From NCBI RefSeq assembly GCF_001270495.1, contig NZ_LGUR01000194.1, positions 36,686-100,685 of the forward strand: a stretch of 64,000 nucleotides of DNA. The letters run 5' to 3'. This stretch comes from Streptomyces viridochromogenes. GTDB taxonomy: Bacteria; Actinomycetota; Actinomycetes; Streptomycetales; Streptomycetaceae. The position numbers were made by a program, and so were the translations under genes. A model generated the notes under the pieces. That model searched no databases and was not told the origin of the DNA. It saw only the letters and a program-made list of their open reading frames with translations. This document shows positions 1 through 9,290 of the stretch, one piece after another (within the stretch, counting starts at the first letter, position 1; each line of letters starts with the position of its first letter).

Positions 1-627
1 CAGTTGGCCCCGCTCGACCTGCGCCGCACCCGGCTGCGCGCGGTCACCGCCGACGACTACGCGGCCCTCGCCTCCGCCCTGCCCGGCGTCCAGCGGGCGG
101 CGGCGGAGCTGCGCTGGACGGGCAGCGTCCAGGAGGCGCACATCGCGATCGACGCCTACGGCACCGGCGCCCCGTCGGCCGAGCTGCTGGCCTCGGTCGC
201 CCAGTCCCTGGAGTCGTACCGGCGCATCGGCCACGACCTCGTGGTCGGCGCGGCGCGTCTCGTCCCGTTGGACATCGCGCTGAGCGTGTGCGCCGAGCCG
301 GGCCACCAGCACGGGCAGATCCTGGCCGAGCTGTACCGCGTCCTGGGCAACGGCCGCCTCGCGGACGGGCGCCTCGGCTTCTTCCACCCGGACGCGCTGA
401 CGTTCGGCGAACCGGTGCGGCTCAGCCGGCTCGTCGCCGTCGCGGCAGCCGTGCCCGGCGTGGCGAGCGTCCAAGTCACCCGACTGCAAAGGCTGTTCGA
501 GCCGGACCGAGGAGAGAAGGAGGACGGCGTGCTGCGGCTCGGCCCGCTGGAGATCGCCACCTGCGACAACGACCCGGACCGGCCGGAGAACGGCCGGCTG
601 GCGATTTCCCTGGGAGGTGCCCGATGA
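1..627 (+). CDS. eCIS/phage-tail baseplate assembly protein J-like, C-terminal part
   Basis: The reading frame is open at the first base, so only the last ~208 residues of a longer protein are present. By its position directly before a second, full-length baseplate assembly protein, and by sequence resemblance to the C-terminal end of gpJ-type baseplate proteins (alternating beta segments, LDIALSVCAEPGHQ followed by a short helical region), it is the first of the two J-like baseplate subunits usual in actinobacterial contractile injection systems. In the particle this protein would form part of the baseplate wedge. Its TGA overlaps the next ATG (ATGA at 624-627), showing translational coupling. 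The family call rests partly on context; the rest of the eCIS cluster should lie upstream of this window. Confidence 0.75.
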   Translation, partial: QLAPLDLRRTRLRAVTADDYAALASALPGVQRAAAELRWTGSVQEAHIAIDAYGTGAPSAELLASVAQSLESYRRIGHDLVVGAARLVPLDIALSVCAEPGHQHGQILAELYRVLGNGRLADGRLGFFHPDALTFGEPVRLSRLVAVAAAVPGVASVQVTRLQRLFEPDRGEKEDGVLRLGPLEIATCDNDPDRPENGRLAISLGGAR

Positions 628-3600
628 GCGAGACCATGACGACCGAGGGCACGATCACCGACGACTGCACCTGCGGCGGCGCCTGCCGCGGCGGCCACGA
701 CGAGCGCCTCGCCCCGGCTCCCGTGCACAACCCGCCCGGCCGCACGGCCCTCGACTACCGCGTCGGCGAGTACGGCTCCTTCCTGGCCGCCCTCCTCGAC
801 CGCCTCGCCTCACCGGCCTACCCGGCGCTGGGTGGCCTGACCGTGCGCACCCCCGACGACCCGGCGATCGGCCTCCTCGACGCCACCGCCGTCCTCGGTG
901 ACCTGCTCACCTTCCACTCCGAGCGCATCGCGGACGAGGCCTACATCCGCACGGCCAACGAGCACCGCTCCCTGGTCCTGCTCGGCCGCCTCGTCGGCCA
1001 CCGCCCGCGCCCCGGCGTCGCCGCCGCCACGCATCTGGCGTACACGCTGGAACGCGACCCGCGCGCGGAGGCGCTGCCGGTCACCATCCCGCGCGGCGCC
1101 CGCAGCCACAGCGTGCCGGCCTCCGCCGACGAGCAGTCCCTCACCTTCGAGACCAGCCGTGACCTCACGGCCCGCTGGGACTGGAACGAGTTGAAGGTGC
1201 GCCGTCGGCGCCCCTCACTCGTCACCCCCGCGGACCTGGAGCGCCGCTCGGAGCTGTTCGTCGAGGGCACGGCGAACTCGCTCCAGACCGGGGACCAGTT
1301 GCTGTTCGTCTTCGGTGAACGGGCGGGTGGCGAACGGAAGTTGCTGCCTGTCGCGAAGGCGCGGGTCGACCGGGAGGACGAGATCACGGCGATCTCGCTG
1401 CCGCAGTCCGCGCCGCCGACGTTGAAGGAGCTGGTCGACGAGGTGCGGCGGTGGACTGCCGCGCCGGCCGCACCGGGGGAGCCGGGGGATGAGCCGCCTA
1501 CGCCCGAGGTGCCGAACCCTCGGCCCGTCAGTCGGCTGATCGAGGACTTCGAGGACCAGGTGCTCGCTCCCCTGCGGGGTGACCTGGACGGCATCAAGAG
1601 TCCCGAACGGCTTGCGGCTCGTCTCGCGGAACCGGTCGCGCGTCTTGGTGAGGCTCAGGTGTTGGCCGAGGCGTATGACGACGTCGCCGCCTGGTTCGAG
1701 CAGTTGGAGGCGGTGCTGGCCGAGCTCACGCAACGTGCCCTGGAGTTGGCGCCGGCGCAATCGGAGGAGCCAGGTAGTCGGTCGTCCGCGGTGCCGTCGG
1801 GGCTGGTCGCGCCCCGCGGCGGAGCCGCACATCGACACAGCCCCGCGCCCCTGGAGGGCGACTCGCGCGCCGCGGCTCTGCAAGCCCTGGGCGCTGTCCT
1901 GCCCGCCCTGCGCGCCTCGACCCCCGCGCCGCGCGGCGGCAACGGTTCCCAGCGTCCGGGCAGCGACACCGCCCGCCTGCTCTCCGCCCTCAACCCCGGC
2001 CTCGGCACCCTCTACCCGGCCTGGCGCACAGCCGCCGCCCCCGGCACCCCGCCACTGCTCCGCGAACTCCTCGCCATGCGGGTCACCGCCGCCCCCTTCG
2101 GCGCCACGGCCCCGCTCAAGCCGGTCCAGGACGACCGCGGCCGGGTCATCCGTACCGCCGACTGGCCGCTGACCGGTGCCGTGCTGGCGAGCATGCGCGT
2201 CGTGTACGACACGTCGGGCAGGACGCCGGTCCGGGCCGAGTTCCAGTACGTCGAGGGCAGCAGCTCCGACCAGCGCGCCGAGAACCTGCCCGTCACCCAG
2301 CCGCTGACCTTCCCGCTCGGCACGGGCCGCATCGAGCTGTCGGTGCGCTCCGGCCAGGACCGCGACCTGAACTGGCTCAACCGGCGTCCCTCCGACTCCC
2401 AGGAGCCCGGCGTCACGGCCCGCCTCCTGTCGGGTCTGCCCGAGCGCACGCTCTTCGTGTCCCGGCCGGACGACGAGGGCCTGGTCCACGTCGGCGTCCA
2501 CAACGGCACCTCCGAGCAGATCGCCCTGCGGCCGAACGCGAGCGAGCAGTTCACCCACGGCGAGTACGAGGTGAGCCTCAAGTACACGGTGGGCACCACC
2601 GAGCCCAACGTCGAGGTTGTCATTGCCAGCAAGCCCGAGCCGCTGAACCGCCGTGTCCTCCAGCTGGACACGGTCCACACCGGCATCACCGTCGGCAGCT
2701 GGGTCGCGATCCAGCGCCCCGCCAAGGGCGCCCAGGACGGTGTGCCCGGCGACGCCAAGCTCGCGTTCGTCACCACCCAGGTCGTGGCGGCGCGTACGGC
2801 GGCGTACACCAACTACGGCATCACCGGACGCGGCACCGAACTCACCCTCGCCGAACCGTGGTTGGACGAGTTCGACGTCCTGCTCTCGCACATCCGGGAC
2901 ACCACCGTCCACGCGGCCGGTGCACCCCTGCGCCCGGCCGACGAACCGCTCGGCGAGGACGTCCACGGCAACGAGATCGAACTCGCCCAGCTGTACGACG
3001 GGTTGCGCGCCGGCCGGACTCTCGTCGTCACCGGCGAGCGCAGCGACATCCCGGGGACCGCGGGCGTCCAGGCCACCGAAGTCGTCACCCTCGCCGCCGC
3101 CGACGCGGCCGTCGACCCGCGGCTGCCCGGCGACCACGTCCACACCAGGCTCACCCTGACCGCCGACCTCGCCCACCGCTACCGGCGCGAGACCGTCAGG
3201 ATCCTCGGCAACGTGGTCGAGGCCAGCCACGGTGAGAGCCGCGAGGAGGCCATCGGCAGCGGTGACTCGGACCGTACGAACCAGACGTTCGCGCTCTGGC
3301 AGTCCCCGCTCACCTGGCTCGCCGACGACAACCCCCTCGGTGCCACGCCGGTGCTGGAGGTACGGGTCGACGGCGTCCGGTGGCACGAGGTCGACAGTCT
3401 CGCCGGACGCGGCCCGGGCGAGCGCGTCTACATCACCGGCTCCACCGCCGACGGCCGTACGACGGTGACCTTCGGCGACGGAGTCAACGGGGCCCGGCTC
3501 CCCTCCGGCCACGAGAACATCCGCGCCCGCTACCGCTTCGGCACCGGCAAGGCCGCCAACGTCGCCGCCGACCGCGTCACCCAGCCCCTCACCCGGCCCC

Positions 3601-4466
3601 TCGGCGTCACCCAGGTGACCAACCCGCGCCCGGCGAAGGGCGGCGCCGACGCGGACGGCCCCGGCCTGACCCGCCGTACGATCCCGCTCGCCGTGTCGGC
3701 GCTGGACCGGCTGGTCTCCGCGTCCGACTACGAGGACTTCGCCCGCTCCCGGGCCGGCATCGGCCGGGCCGCCGCGCGTGAACTCTTCGACGGGCTGCGA
3801 CGTGTGCTGCACGTGACGGTCGCGGGAACGGACGACGTGCCGATCGACGGCGACTCGGACACCCTCAGGGCCCTGCGCGGGGCGCTGACCGAGTACGGGG
3901 ACCTCAACCTCACGGTCCGGGTGGACGTGCGGGAGCTGGTCCTGCTGCTCGTCGCGGCCAAGGTGAAGGTGGCCAGGGACCATGCCTGGGAGATCGTCGA
4001 GCCCCGGCTGCGCCAGGCGCTGCTCCACCGACTCGGCTACGAGGGACGGGAGTTGGGCCGACCCGCCCGGCTCTCGGACGTCCTGGCCACGGCCCACTCC
4101 GTGCCCGGCGTCGACTACGTGGACGTCGACGTCTTCACCGGCGTCCCCGCGTCCGCCACGCCGGAGGAACTCACCGGGATCCTCACCGACCCCGGCCCGC
4201 CCAGGGCGTCGGTCCCGGCGCGTGAGGCGACGTACGACGAGAAGATCCACACGGTGCGCGCCGCCGACGGCGAGACACTGTCGGAGATCTGCGCGAAGTA
4301 CGGCGTCCCGCTCGCCGAACTCCTGCGCCTCAACCCCGACATCACCGACACCCGGCGCCTGGCCAAGGGCCGTTCGGTGTTCGTCTTCCGCGGAATCCGC
4401 CCGGCGCAGCTCGCCATGCTGTCGCCGAGGGCCGCGGACACCCTGATTCTGACGGAGGTCAAGTGA
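624..4466 (+). CDS. Putative baseplate assembly protein (gpJ-like) with C-terminal LysM-like domain
   Basis: Predicted 1280-residue structural subunit of the eCIS baseplate. The N-terminus is Cys-rich (DDCTCGGACRGG) and is followed by the typical baseplate start (ALDYRVGEYGSFLAALLDRL, then LGDLLTFHSERIADEAYI). The C-terminal third has the J-like segment (LVSASDYEDFARSRAGIGRA). The last ~75 residues hold a LysM-like unit of about 47 residues (from HTVRAADGETLSEICAKYG to RSVFVF), suggesting a peptidoglycan or particle-internal contact. Residues ~380-475 are low in complexity, and the DNA there contains a Streptomyces intergenic hairpin repeat (1798-1858). ATG 624 is chosen because it overlaps the upstream stop; an in-frame extension back to 288 would lie entirely inside the previous gene. 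Downstream coupling is by GTGA at 4463. The family call is strong, the LysM call moderate. Confidence 0.88.
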   Translation: MSETMTTEGTITDDCTCGGACRGGHDERLAPAPVHNPPGRTALDYRVGEYGSFLAALLDRLASPAYPALGGLTVRTPDDPAIGLLDATAVLGDLLTFHSERIADEAYIRTANEHRSLVLLGRLVGHRPRPGVAAATHLAYTLERDPRAEALPVTIPRGARSHSVPASADEQSLTFETSRDLTARWDWNELKVRRRRPSLVTPADLERRSELFVEGTANSLQTGDQLLFVFGERAGGERKLLPVAKARVDREDEITAISLPQSAPPTLKELVDEVRRWTAAPAAPGEPGDEPPTPEVPNPRPVSRLIEDFEDQVLAPLRGDLDGIKSPERLAARLAEPVARLGEAQVLAEAYDDVAAWFEQLEAVLAELTQRALELAPAQSEEPGSRSSAVPSGLVAPRGGAAHRHSPAPLEGDSRAAALQALGAVLPALRASTPAPRGGNGSQRPGSDTARLLSALNPGLGTLYPAWRTAAAPGTPPLLRELLAMRVTAAPFGATAPLKPVQDDRGRVIRTADWPLTGAVLASMRVVYDTSGRTPVRAEFQYVEGSSSDQRAENLPVTQPLTFPLGTGRIELSVRSGQDRDLNWLNRRPSDSQEPGVTARLLSGLPERTLFVSRPDDEGLVHVGVHNGTSEQIALRPNASEQFTHGEYEVSLKYTVGTTEPNVEVVIASKPEPLNRRVLQLDTVHTGITVGSWVAIQRPAKGAQDGVPGDAKLAFVTTQVVAARTAAYTNYGITGRGTELTLAEPWLDEFDVLLSHIRDTTVHAAGAPLRPADEPLGEDVHGNEIELAQLYDGLRAGRTLVVTGERSDIPGTAGVQATEVVTLAAADAAVDPRLPGDHVHTRLTLTADLAHRYRRETVRILGNVVEASHGESREEAIGSGDSDRTNQTFALWQSPLTWLADDNPLGATPVLEVRVDGVRWHEVDSLAGRGPGERVYITGSTADGRTTVTFGDGVNGARLPSGHENIRARYRFGTGKAANVAADRVTQPLTRPLGVTQVTNPRPAKGGADADGPGLTRRTIPLAVSALDRLVSASDYEDFARSRAGIGRAAARELFDGLRRVLHVTVAGTDDVPIDGDSDTLRALRGALTEYGDLNLTVRVDVRELVLLLVAAKVKVARDHAWEIVEPRLRQALLHRLGYEGRELGRPARLSDVLATAHSVPGVDYVDVDVFTGVPASATPEELTGILTDPGPPRASVPAREATYDEKIHTVRAADGETLSEICAKYGVPLAELLRLNPDITDTRRLAKGRSVFVFRGIRPAQLAMLSPRAADTLILTEVK
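1798..1858. repeat. Streptomyces GC-rich hairpin (REP-like) repeat inside a coding region
   Basis: Read on the minus strand this stretch begins CAGGGGCGCGGGGC and continues to TGTGCGGCTCCGCCGC, then GGGGCGCGACCAGCCCC. The same two blocks (CAGGGGCGCGGG and TGCGGCTCCGCCGC) occur in the intergenic hairpin at 59632-59671 of this window. They resemble the GC-rich palindromic repeat scattered between genes in many Streptomyces genomes. Here it lies wholly within, and is read through in frame by, the baseplate gene, giving a Pro/Gly/Ala-rich insert. The shared blocks are seen directly; the family name is from general knowledge. Confidence 0.7.
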
Positions 4467-6652
4467 TGTCCCCGGACGTCCAGTTGGAGACCACGGCCCC
4501 GGCGAGCACGTCCAGGGAGCCGGACGGACTCGCCGCCCTGCTGCCTCGCTGGCATCTGCTGCGCGACGCCGAGGAGGGCGAACCGCTGCGCGCACTGCTC
4601 GCGGTGATCGCCGAGCAGCTCGACCGGGTCCGCGACGGCGTCCAGCAGGGCTACGAGGACCTGTTCGTGGAGACGGCGGCGCCCTGGGTGCTGCCGTACC
4701 TCGGCGACCTGGTCGGCTATCGCACCCTGCCCGGCTACGAGCGGGTCCTGACGGCCGGCCTGCACGAAGGCGGCCGCGCCGCCCTCGCCGAGGCCATCGC
4801 CCCGCGCGCCGACGTGGCCGCGACCGTCGCCAACCGCCGCCGCAAGGGCACCCTCCACCTCCTGGAGGAACTCGCCGACCAGGTCACCGGCTGGCCCGCC
4901 CGCGCCGTCGAGCTGTCCCGGCAGGTCTCCCACACCCAGCCCGTGAAGCTGTACGGCGACACCGGCGTCCACCGCGGCGAGCGCGGCCGTCTCGTCGACC
5001 TGCGCGACAACTCCGCCCTCGACCTCGCGGGCGGCGCTTTCGGCGCGACGGCGCGCACGGTCGACGTCCGCCGCGCCAACTCCCGGCACCGACAGGGTGG
5101 TTGGACTCCAGCGGGGGTCGCGCTCTTCGTCTGGCGGCTGAAGGCGCACTCGCTCACGCAGTCCCCGGCGTACTGCATCGACCGCGCCCGCAACCTCTAC
5201 ACCTTCTCGATCCTGGGCAACGACACCCCGCTGGTCACCAAGCCGTTCCCGGAGCCGTCGCCCACGCACATCGCGACCATCGACAACGTCCCGGCGTTCG
5301 TCACCCGCCGCCAGCTCCACGACCGGCTCGCCGACTACTACGGCCCCGGCAAGAGCCTGGTCATCCGGCGCGACGGCGAGGACCAGCCCGTACCGCCGTC
5401 GGACATCGTGGTCGCCGACCTGTCCGACTGGCGCTACCGGCCGGGGCGCGGCCAGGTCGCCGTCGACCCGGAGCTCGGGCGCATCGCGTTCGGGTCGCGG
5501 TCGGCGCCCCGGCAGGGCGTGTGGGTGGACTACCACTACGCGTCCGCCGCCGACACGGGCGGCGGCGAGTACGACCGGCTCGACCGCGAGCCGCGTCCCG
5601 ACGCCGAGGTCTACCGGGTCGGGCCCGGGCAGCCGTACCGCCAGATCATGGACGCCTACCGGGCCTGGCAGCACGACCGCCGGGCCGACCGGACCGGCGC
5701 TTGCGGCATCATCGAGATCACGCACAGCGGCGCCTACCAGGAGCAGCTGGACTTCGACCTAGACCCCGGCGACCGCCTCGAAGTGCGGGCGGCCGAGGGC
5801 ACCCGGCCGGTGATCCGCCTGCTCGACTGGTACAGCAACCGCCCCGACGCCCTCAACATCCGTGCGGTGTCCGAGGACTGCGCCCCGCACGAACGTCCGC
5901 GGATCGTCCTCGACGGCCTGCTGGTCGCCGGACGCGGCATCAACGTCACGGGCCCCATGGGCGCGGTCGTCGTGCGGCACTCCACGCTCGTCCCCGGCTG
6001 GTCGCTGGAGCCCGAGTGCGATCCGCACTCGCCGGAGGAGCCCAGCATCGTCCTGGACCGCACCACCGCGTGCCTCCAGATCGAGCACAGCATCCTCGGC
6101 ACCATCGAGGTCATCGGCGACGAGGTGAGCGAGGACCCCCTCGACATCCACCTGCGCGACAGCATCCTCGACGCGACGGGCAGTGACCGCGAGGCCCTGT
6201 CCGCACCGGACTGCCGGCACGCGCACGCGGTGCTGCATCTGCACCGCACCACCGTCATCGGCGAGATCCACACGCACGCGGTGAAGATCGCCGAGAACTC
6301 GGTCTTCACCGGCCGGCTGCACGTGGCCCGGCGCGGCATCGGCTGCCTGCGGTACTCCTACGTTCCGGCCGGATCGCGCACCCCGCGCCGGTACCGCTGC
6401 CAGCCCGACCTGGCCGGGCCCGAACAGGCCGGTCGCGTACGGCCGTTGTTCACCTCCGAGCGCTACGGGACTCCCTGGTACGGGCTCCTCGCCGACCGGT
6501 GCGCCGAGGAGATCCGGCGCGGCTCGGACGACGGCGCCGAGATGGGCGCCTTCCACGACCTGTACCGGCCGCAGCGCGAGGACGGCCTCAGGGCACGGCT
6601 CGCGGAGTACACCCCGGCGGGCACGGACGCCGGGATCTTCTTCGTGACGTGA
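4463..6652 (+). CDS. eCIS tail protein I-like protein with right-handed beta-helix region
   Basis: Predicted 729 residues. The N-terminal ~110 residues (GLAALLPRWHLLRDAEEGEPL, then DLFVETAAPWVLPYLGDLVGYR) match the start of phage tail protein I-type proteins of contractile systems, which link baseplate wedge and fibres. Residues ~410-640 are a run of short beta strands with repeated I/V-x-I spacing (for example LNIRAVSEDC, RIVLDGLLVAG, AVVVRHSTLVPG, LQIEHSILGTIEVIG), which reads as a parallel beta-helix such as those found in spike or fibre parts. The start is GTG 4463, overlapping the upstream stop; ATG 4466 is the alternative. It is in the same operon as the flanking eCIS genes, with a 78-bp gap before the next gene. 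Confidence is high for tail-structural, moderate for fibre-like. Confidence 0.82.
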   Translation: MMSPDVQLETTAPASTSREPDGLAALLPRWHLLRDAEEGEPLRALLAVIAEQLDRVRDGVQQGYEDLFVETAAPWVLPYLGDLVGYRTLPGYERVLTAGLHEGGRAALAEAIAPRADVAATVANRRRKGTLHLLEELADQVTGWPARAVELSRQVSHTQPVKLYGDTGVHRGERGRLVDLRDNSALDLAGGAFGATARTVDVRRANSRHRQGGWTPAGVALFVWRLKAHSLTQSPAYCIDRARNLYTFSILGNDTPLVTKPFPEPSPTHIATIDNVPAFVTRRQLHDRLADYYGPGKSLVIRRDGEDQPVPPSDIVVADLSDWRYRPGRGQVAVDPELGRIAFGSRSAPRQGVWVDYHYASAADTGGGEYDRLDREPRPDAEVYRVGPGQPYRQIMDAYRAWQHDRRADRTGACGIIEITHSGAYQEQLDFDLDPGDRLEVRAAEGTRPVIRLLDWYSNRPDALNIRAVSEDCAPHERPRIVLDGLLVAGRGINVTGPMGAVVVRHSTLVPGWSLEPECDPHSPEEPSIVLDRTTACLQIEHSILGTIEVIGDEVSEDPLDIHLRDSILDATGSDREALSAPDCRHAHAVLHLHRTTVIGEIHTHAVKIAENSVFTGRLHVARRGIGCLRYSYVPAGSRTPRRYRCQPDLAGPEQAGRVRPLFTSERYGTPWYGLLADRCAEEIRRGSDDGAEMGAFHDLYRPQREDGLRARLAEYTPAGTDAGIFFVT

Positions 6653-6730
6653 GGCGAGACATGAGCCATGACGTGCGCTTCGCCGTCGTAAGCCCTACCC
6701 GCACTTTCCTGAACCAGGGGGACCCCCTTC

Positions 6731-8281
6731 ATGCACGCTGACCTCTCCCGCCTCACGTTCCGCCCGCAGCGGCGCTACTCGGCGGTCATCGCCCAGCAGG
6801 GGCGCGTTCAGCTCGACGCCGACATCAACGAGCAGACCGCGATCCAGCTCCACCAGGCCCGCACGCTCGCCGCCGACCTGATCGGCCGGCACGGGGGGCC
6901 GCGCGACGCCGCCGGCTTCAAGATCGACTATGTGGGCGGCAAGCACGACATCGACACGCTGCACATCCGCGGCGGCCGGTACTACGTCGACGGCATCCTG
7001 GTCGACGCGACCCGCCCGGCGCCCGGCGTGCCCGTCCCGGACGACGCCGGCGAGCAGGAGCAGGAGGCCGCCGCCCCGCCCGCGTACTGGACCTACTGGG
7101 ACCAGCCCGACGGCTTCCGCGACCCGGAGAAGCCCGGCGACCGGCTGCCCTCGCCTGCCACGTCGCCGTTCGTGGTCTACCTGAACGTGTGGGAGCGCGC
7201 CGTCTCCGCCGCCGAGGACCCGGCCCTGCGGGAAGTCGCTCTCGGCGCCGCGATGCCCGACACGGCCGCCCGTGTGAAGGTCGTCTGGCAGGTGCTGCCG
7301 CTGTCGCTGGCCGCGCTGGACATCGAGGAGACCGACCCGTCCAAGGAGGTCGTCCGCGCCGCCTTCGACAAGTGGGCGCAGAAGCAGGCCGCGCCCACCG
7401 CACGCCTGGCCGCCCGCAGCGAGCGGCCCGACCACGCCGACGAGGACCCCTGCCTGGTCAAGCCGGACGCCCGCTACCGTGGCCCGGAGAACCAGCTGTA
7501 CCGCGTCGAGGTGCACGCGGGCGGCGACGCGAAGGACGCCACCTTCAAGTGGTCCCGGGAGAACGGCTCCGTGGTCTTCCCGGTCGACGAACTCGACGGC
7601 ACCTGGGTGCAGTTGGCGTCCCTCGGGCACGACGACAAGCTGGACCTGGACGTCGGCGACCACGTGGAGCTCACCGACACCGCGTACGCCTCCCGCCTCG
7701 AACCCCTGCCCCTGCTCCGGGTCGAGGAACTGGACCTGCCGGGCCGCCGCGTCCGCCTCAGCGCCGAGCCCGACCAGTCCGTCGGCCGGCTGCCCCACCT
7801 CAACCCGTTCCTGCGCCGCTGGGACCACCACGGCGGACCGAGGCGCAAGGGCCGTACGACCGCCCTGAAGGGCGGCGCGGTTCCCGTCGCCGAGGGGGAG
7901 TGGCTGCCGCTGGAGGACGGGGTCGAGGTGTACTTCGCCAAGGGCGCCGCCTACCGCACCGGCGACCACTGGATCATCCCCGCCCGCACCGCCACCGGAC
8001 GCGTCGAGTGGCCCACGGACGCCGCGCGCCGCCCGCTGCTCCAGGGCCCCTCCGGCATCGTCCGCGCCTTCGCGCCGCTGGCCCTGGTCAAGGGTGAGGG
8101 TGGCACGGTCGATCTGCGCCTCGCCTTCAACCCCCTGGCCAGCAGCATCCCGGCCGCCGACGAGGCGACGCTCGCGGCTGAGGAGCAGGCGCGCCGCGAG
8201 GAGCAGCTGGCGGAGGACCCGTCGGGCGGGAGGTCGCAGACCACCGCGGACGCGGAGGCCGCGGCGGAAGGAGACAACTGA
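6731..8281 (+). CDS. DUF6519 domain protein of the eCIS operon
   Basis: Predicted 516 residues. The N-terminus (LTFRPQRRYSAVIAQQGRVQ, followed by LDADINEQTAI) is the hallmark start of DUF6519, a domain of unknown function seen next to contractile-tail genes. The body contains further predicted beta-rich segments (YRVEVHAGGD, ATFKWSRENGSVVFPV) and ends in an acidic, Ala-rich tail. No catalytic motif was recognised. A structural accessory or a tail-surface/effector role is inference from context. ATG 6731 is preceded by a G-rich RBS (AGGGGGACCCCC). A 26-codon frame at 6661-6741 overlaps this start and could couple translation, but has no other support. Its TGA overlaps the next ATG (TGATG at 8280-8283). 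Confidence 0.78.
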   Translation: MHADLSRLTFRPQRRYSAVIAQQGRVQLDADINEQTAIQLHQARTLAADLIGRHGGPRDAAGFKIDYVGGKHDIDTLHIRGGRYYVDGILVDATRPAPGVPVPDDAGEQEQEAAAPPAYWTYWDQPDGFRDPEKPGDRLPSPATSPFVVYLNVWERAVSAAEDPALREVALGAAMPDTAARVKVVWQVLPLSLAALDIEETDPSKEVVRAAFDKWAQKQAAPTARLAARSERPDHADEDPCLVKPDARYRGPENQLYRVEVHAGGDAKDATFKWSRENGSVVFPVDELDGTWVQLASLGHDDKLDLDVGDHVELTDTAYASRLEPLPLLRVEELDLPGRRVRLSAEPDQSVGRLPHLNPFLRRWDHHGGPRRKGRTTALKGGAVPVAEGEWLPLEDGVEVYFAKGAAYRTGDHWIIPARTATGRVEWPTDAARRPLLQGPSGIVRAFAPLALVKGEGGTVDLRLAFNPLASSIPAADEATLAAEEQARREEQLAEDPSGGRSQTTADAEAAAEGDN

Positions 8282-9183
8282 TGGCCAAGCCCCTGAGCGC
8301 GTCCAAGATGGTGGAGATCCTCCGCGCGGAGGGTCTGACGGTCCACGAGGTGCGCAGCTGGCGCACCCACAACCGCAACAGCAAGGGCGCCTGGGGCCCG
8401 GTGAACGGCGTGATGATCCACCACACCGTCACCAAGGGCACCGAGGCCTCGGTGAACATCTGCTACAACGGCTACTCCGGCCTGCCCGGCCCGCTCTGCC
8501 ACGGCGTCATAGACAAGAAGGGCGAGATCCACCTCGTCGGCAACGGCCGCGCCAACCACGCCGGTCTCGGTGACAGCGACGTCCTGCGCGCCGTGATCAA
8601 CGAGTCGAGGTTGCCGCACGACAACGAGGCCGACACCGACGGCAACGCCCGCTTCTACGGCTTCGAGTGCATCAACCTCGGCGACGGCAAGGATCCCTGG
8701 CCCGAGGCGCAGAAGGAGGCCATCGAGAAGGTCTCGGCCGCGATCTGCCGCCACCACGGCTGGAGCGAGCGCTCGGTCATCGGCCACAAGGAGTGGCAGC
8801 CCGGCAAGCAGGACCCGCGCGGCTTCACCATGGACGGAATGCGCAAGCGCATCGCGCAACGGCTGAAGGGCGGCGGTGGCGGTGGGGGCGGCGACACCAC
8901 CCCCGACCCGAAGCCCGTGCCCAAGCCGAAGCATGTGCCGTTCCCCGGCAGCGGCTTCTTCCACATCGGCCAGAAGTCCCCGATCATCACGGCCATGGGC
9001 CACCGCCTGGTCGCCGAGGGCTGCGGCCGCTACGAGGAGGGCCCGAGCCCGGAGTGGACCGAGGCCGACCGCCGCTCCTACGCCGCCTGGCAGCAGAAGC
9101 TCCACTTCAAGGGCAAGGACGCGGACGGCATCCCCGGCAAGGTCAGCTGGGACAAGCTGAAGGTGCCCGACGGGGGGAAGTGA
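8281..9183 (+). CDS. N-acetylmuramoyl-L-alanine amidase, phage-endolysin type, with C-terminal binding domain
   Basis: Predicted 300-residue peptidoglycan amidase that cleaves the MurNAc-L-Ala bond. The Amidase_2/PGRP domain covers residues ~25-185. Zn-ligand and active-site segments are visible: [29 protein letters not shown] and [16 protein letters not shown] Gly-rich then Pro/Lys linker (~199-220) leads to a C-terminal ~75-residue peptidoglycan-binding-like domain ending [20 protein letters not shown]. There is no signal peptide, as in phage endolysins, and the protein strongly resembles Streptomyces phage lysins. Its start overlaps the DUF6519 stop, so it is translated with the eCIS genes. 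This suggests a role in particle release, cell-wall passage or programmed lysis (inference). A terminator follows at 9201. Confidence 0.92.
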   Translation: MAKPLSASKMVEILRAEGLTVHEVRSWRTHNRNSKGAWGPVNGVMIHHTVTKGTEASVNICYNGYSGLPGPLCHGVIDKKGEIHLVGNGRANHAGLGDSDVLRAVINESRLPHDNEADTDGNARFYGFECINLGDGKDPWPEAQKEAIEKVSAAICRHHGWSERSVIGHKEWQPGKQDPRGFTMDGMRKRIAQRLKGGGGGGGGDTTPDPKPVPKPKHVPFPGSGFFHIGQKSPIITAMGHRLVAEGCGRYEEGPSPEWTEADRRSYAAWQQKLHFKGKDADGIPGKVSWDKLKVPDGGK

Positions 9184-9200
9184 GACGATCCCTTCCCCGG

Positions 9201-9239
9201 AGCCGCCCCGGATACCCCTCCCCGGTATCCGGGGCGGCT
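9201..9239 (+). terminator. Strong intrinsic terminator after the eCIS operon
   Basis: A perfect 16-bp stem (AGCCGCCCCGGATACC paired with its complement at 9224-9239) closes a 7-nt loop, 18 bp after the amidase stop. It separates the eCIS operon from the paa operon. Confidence 0.9.
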
Positions 9240-9290
9240 CTGACTTGCGTGACGGGTCTTGCTCGGCATCCGAAAACAAGTCACACTGGT

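Noticed and set aside
1215..4595. Very long minus-strand open frame opposite the baseplate genes
   Set aside because: Arg/Gly/Val-rich antisense shadow produced by high GC; no start context or family match, and the plus strand carries a coherent gene.
6661..6741. 26-codon ORF overlapping the start of the DUF6519 gene
   Set aside because: Has a plausible RBS but no recognisable sequence and could be chance; kept only as a remark on coupling.
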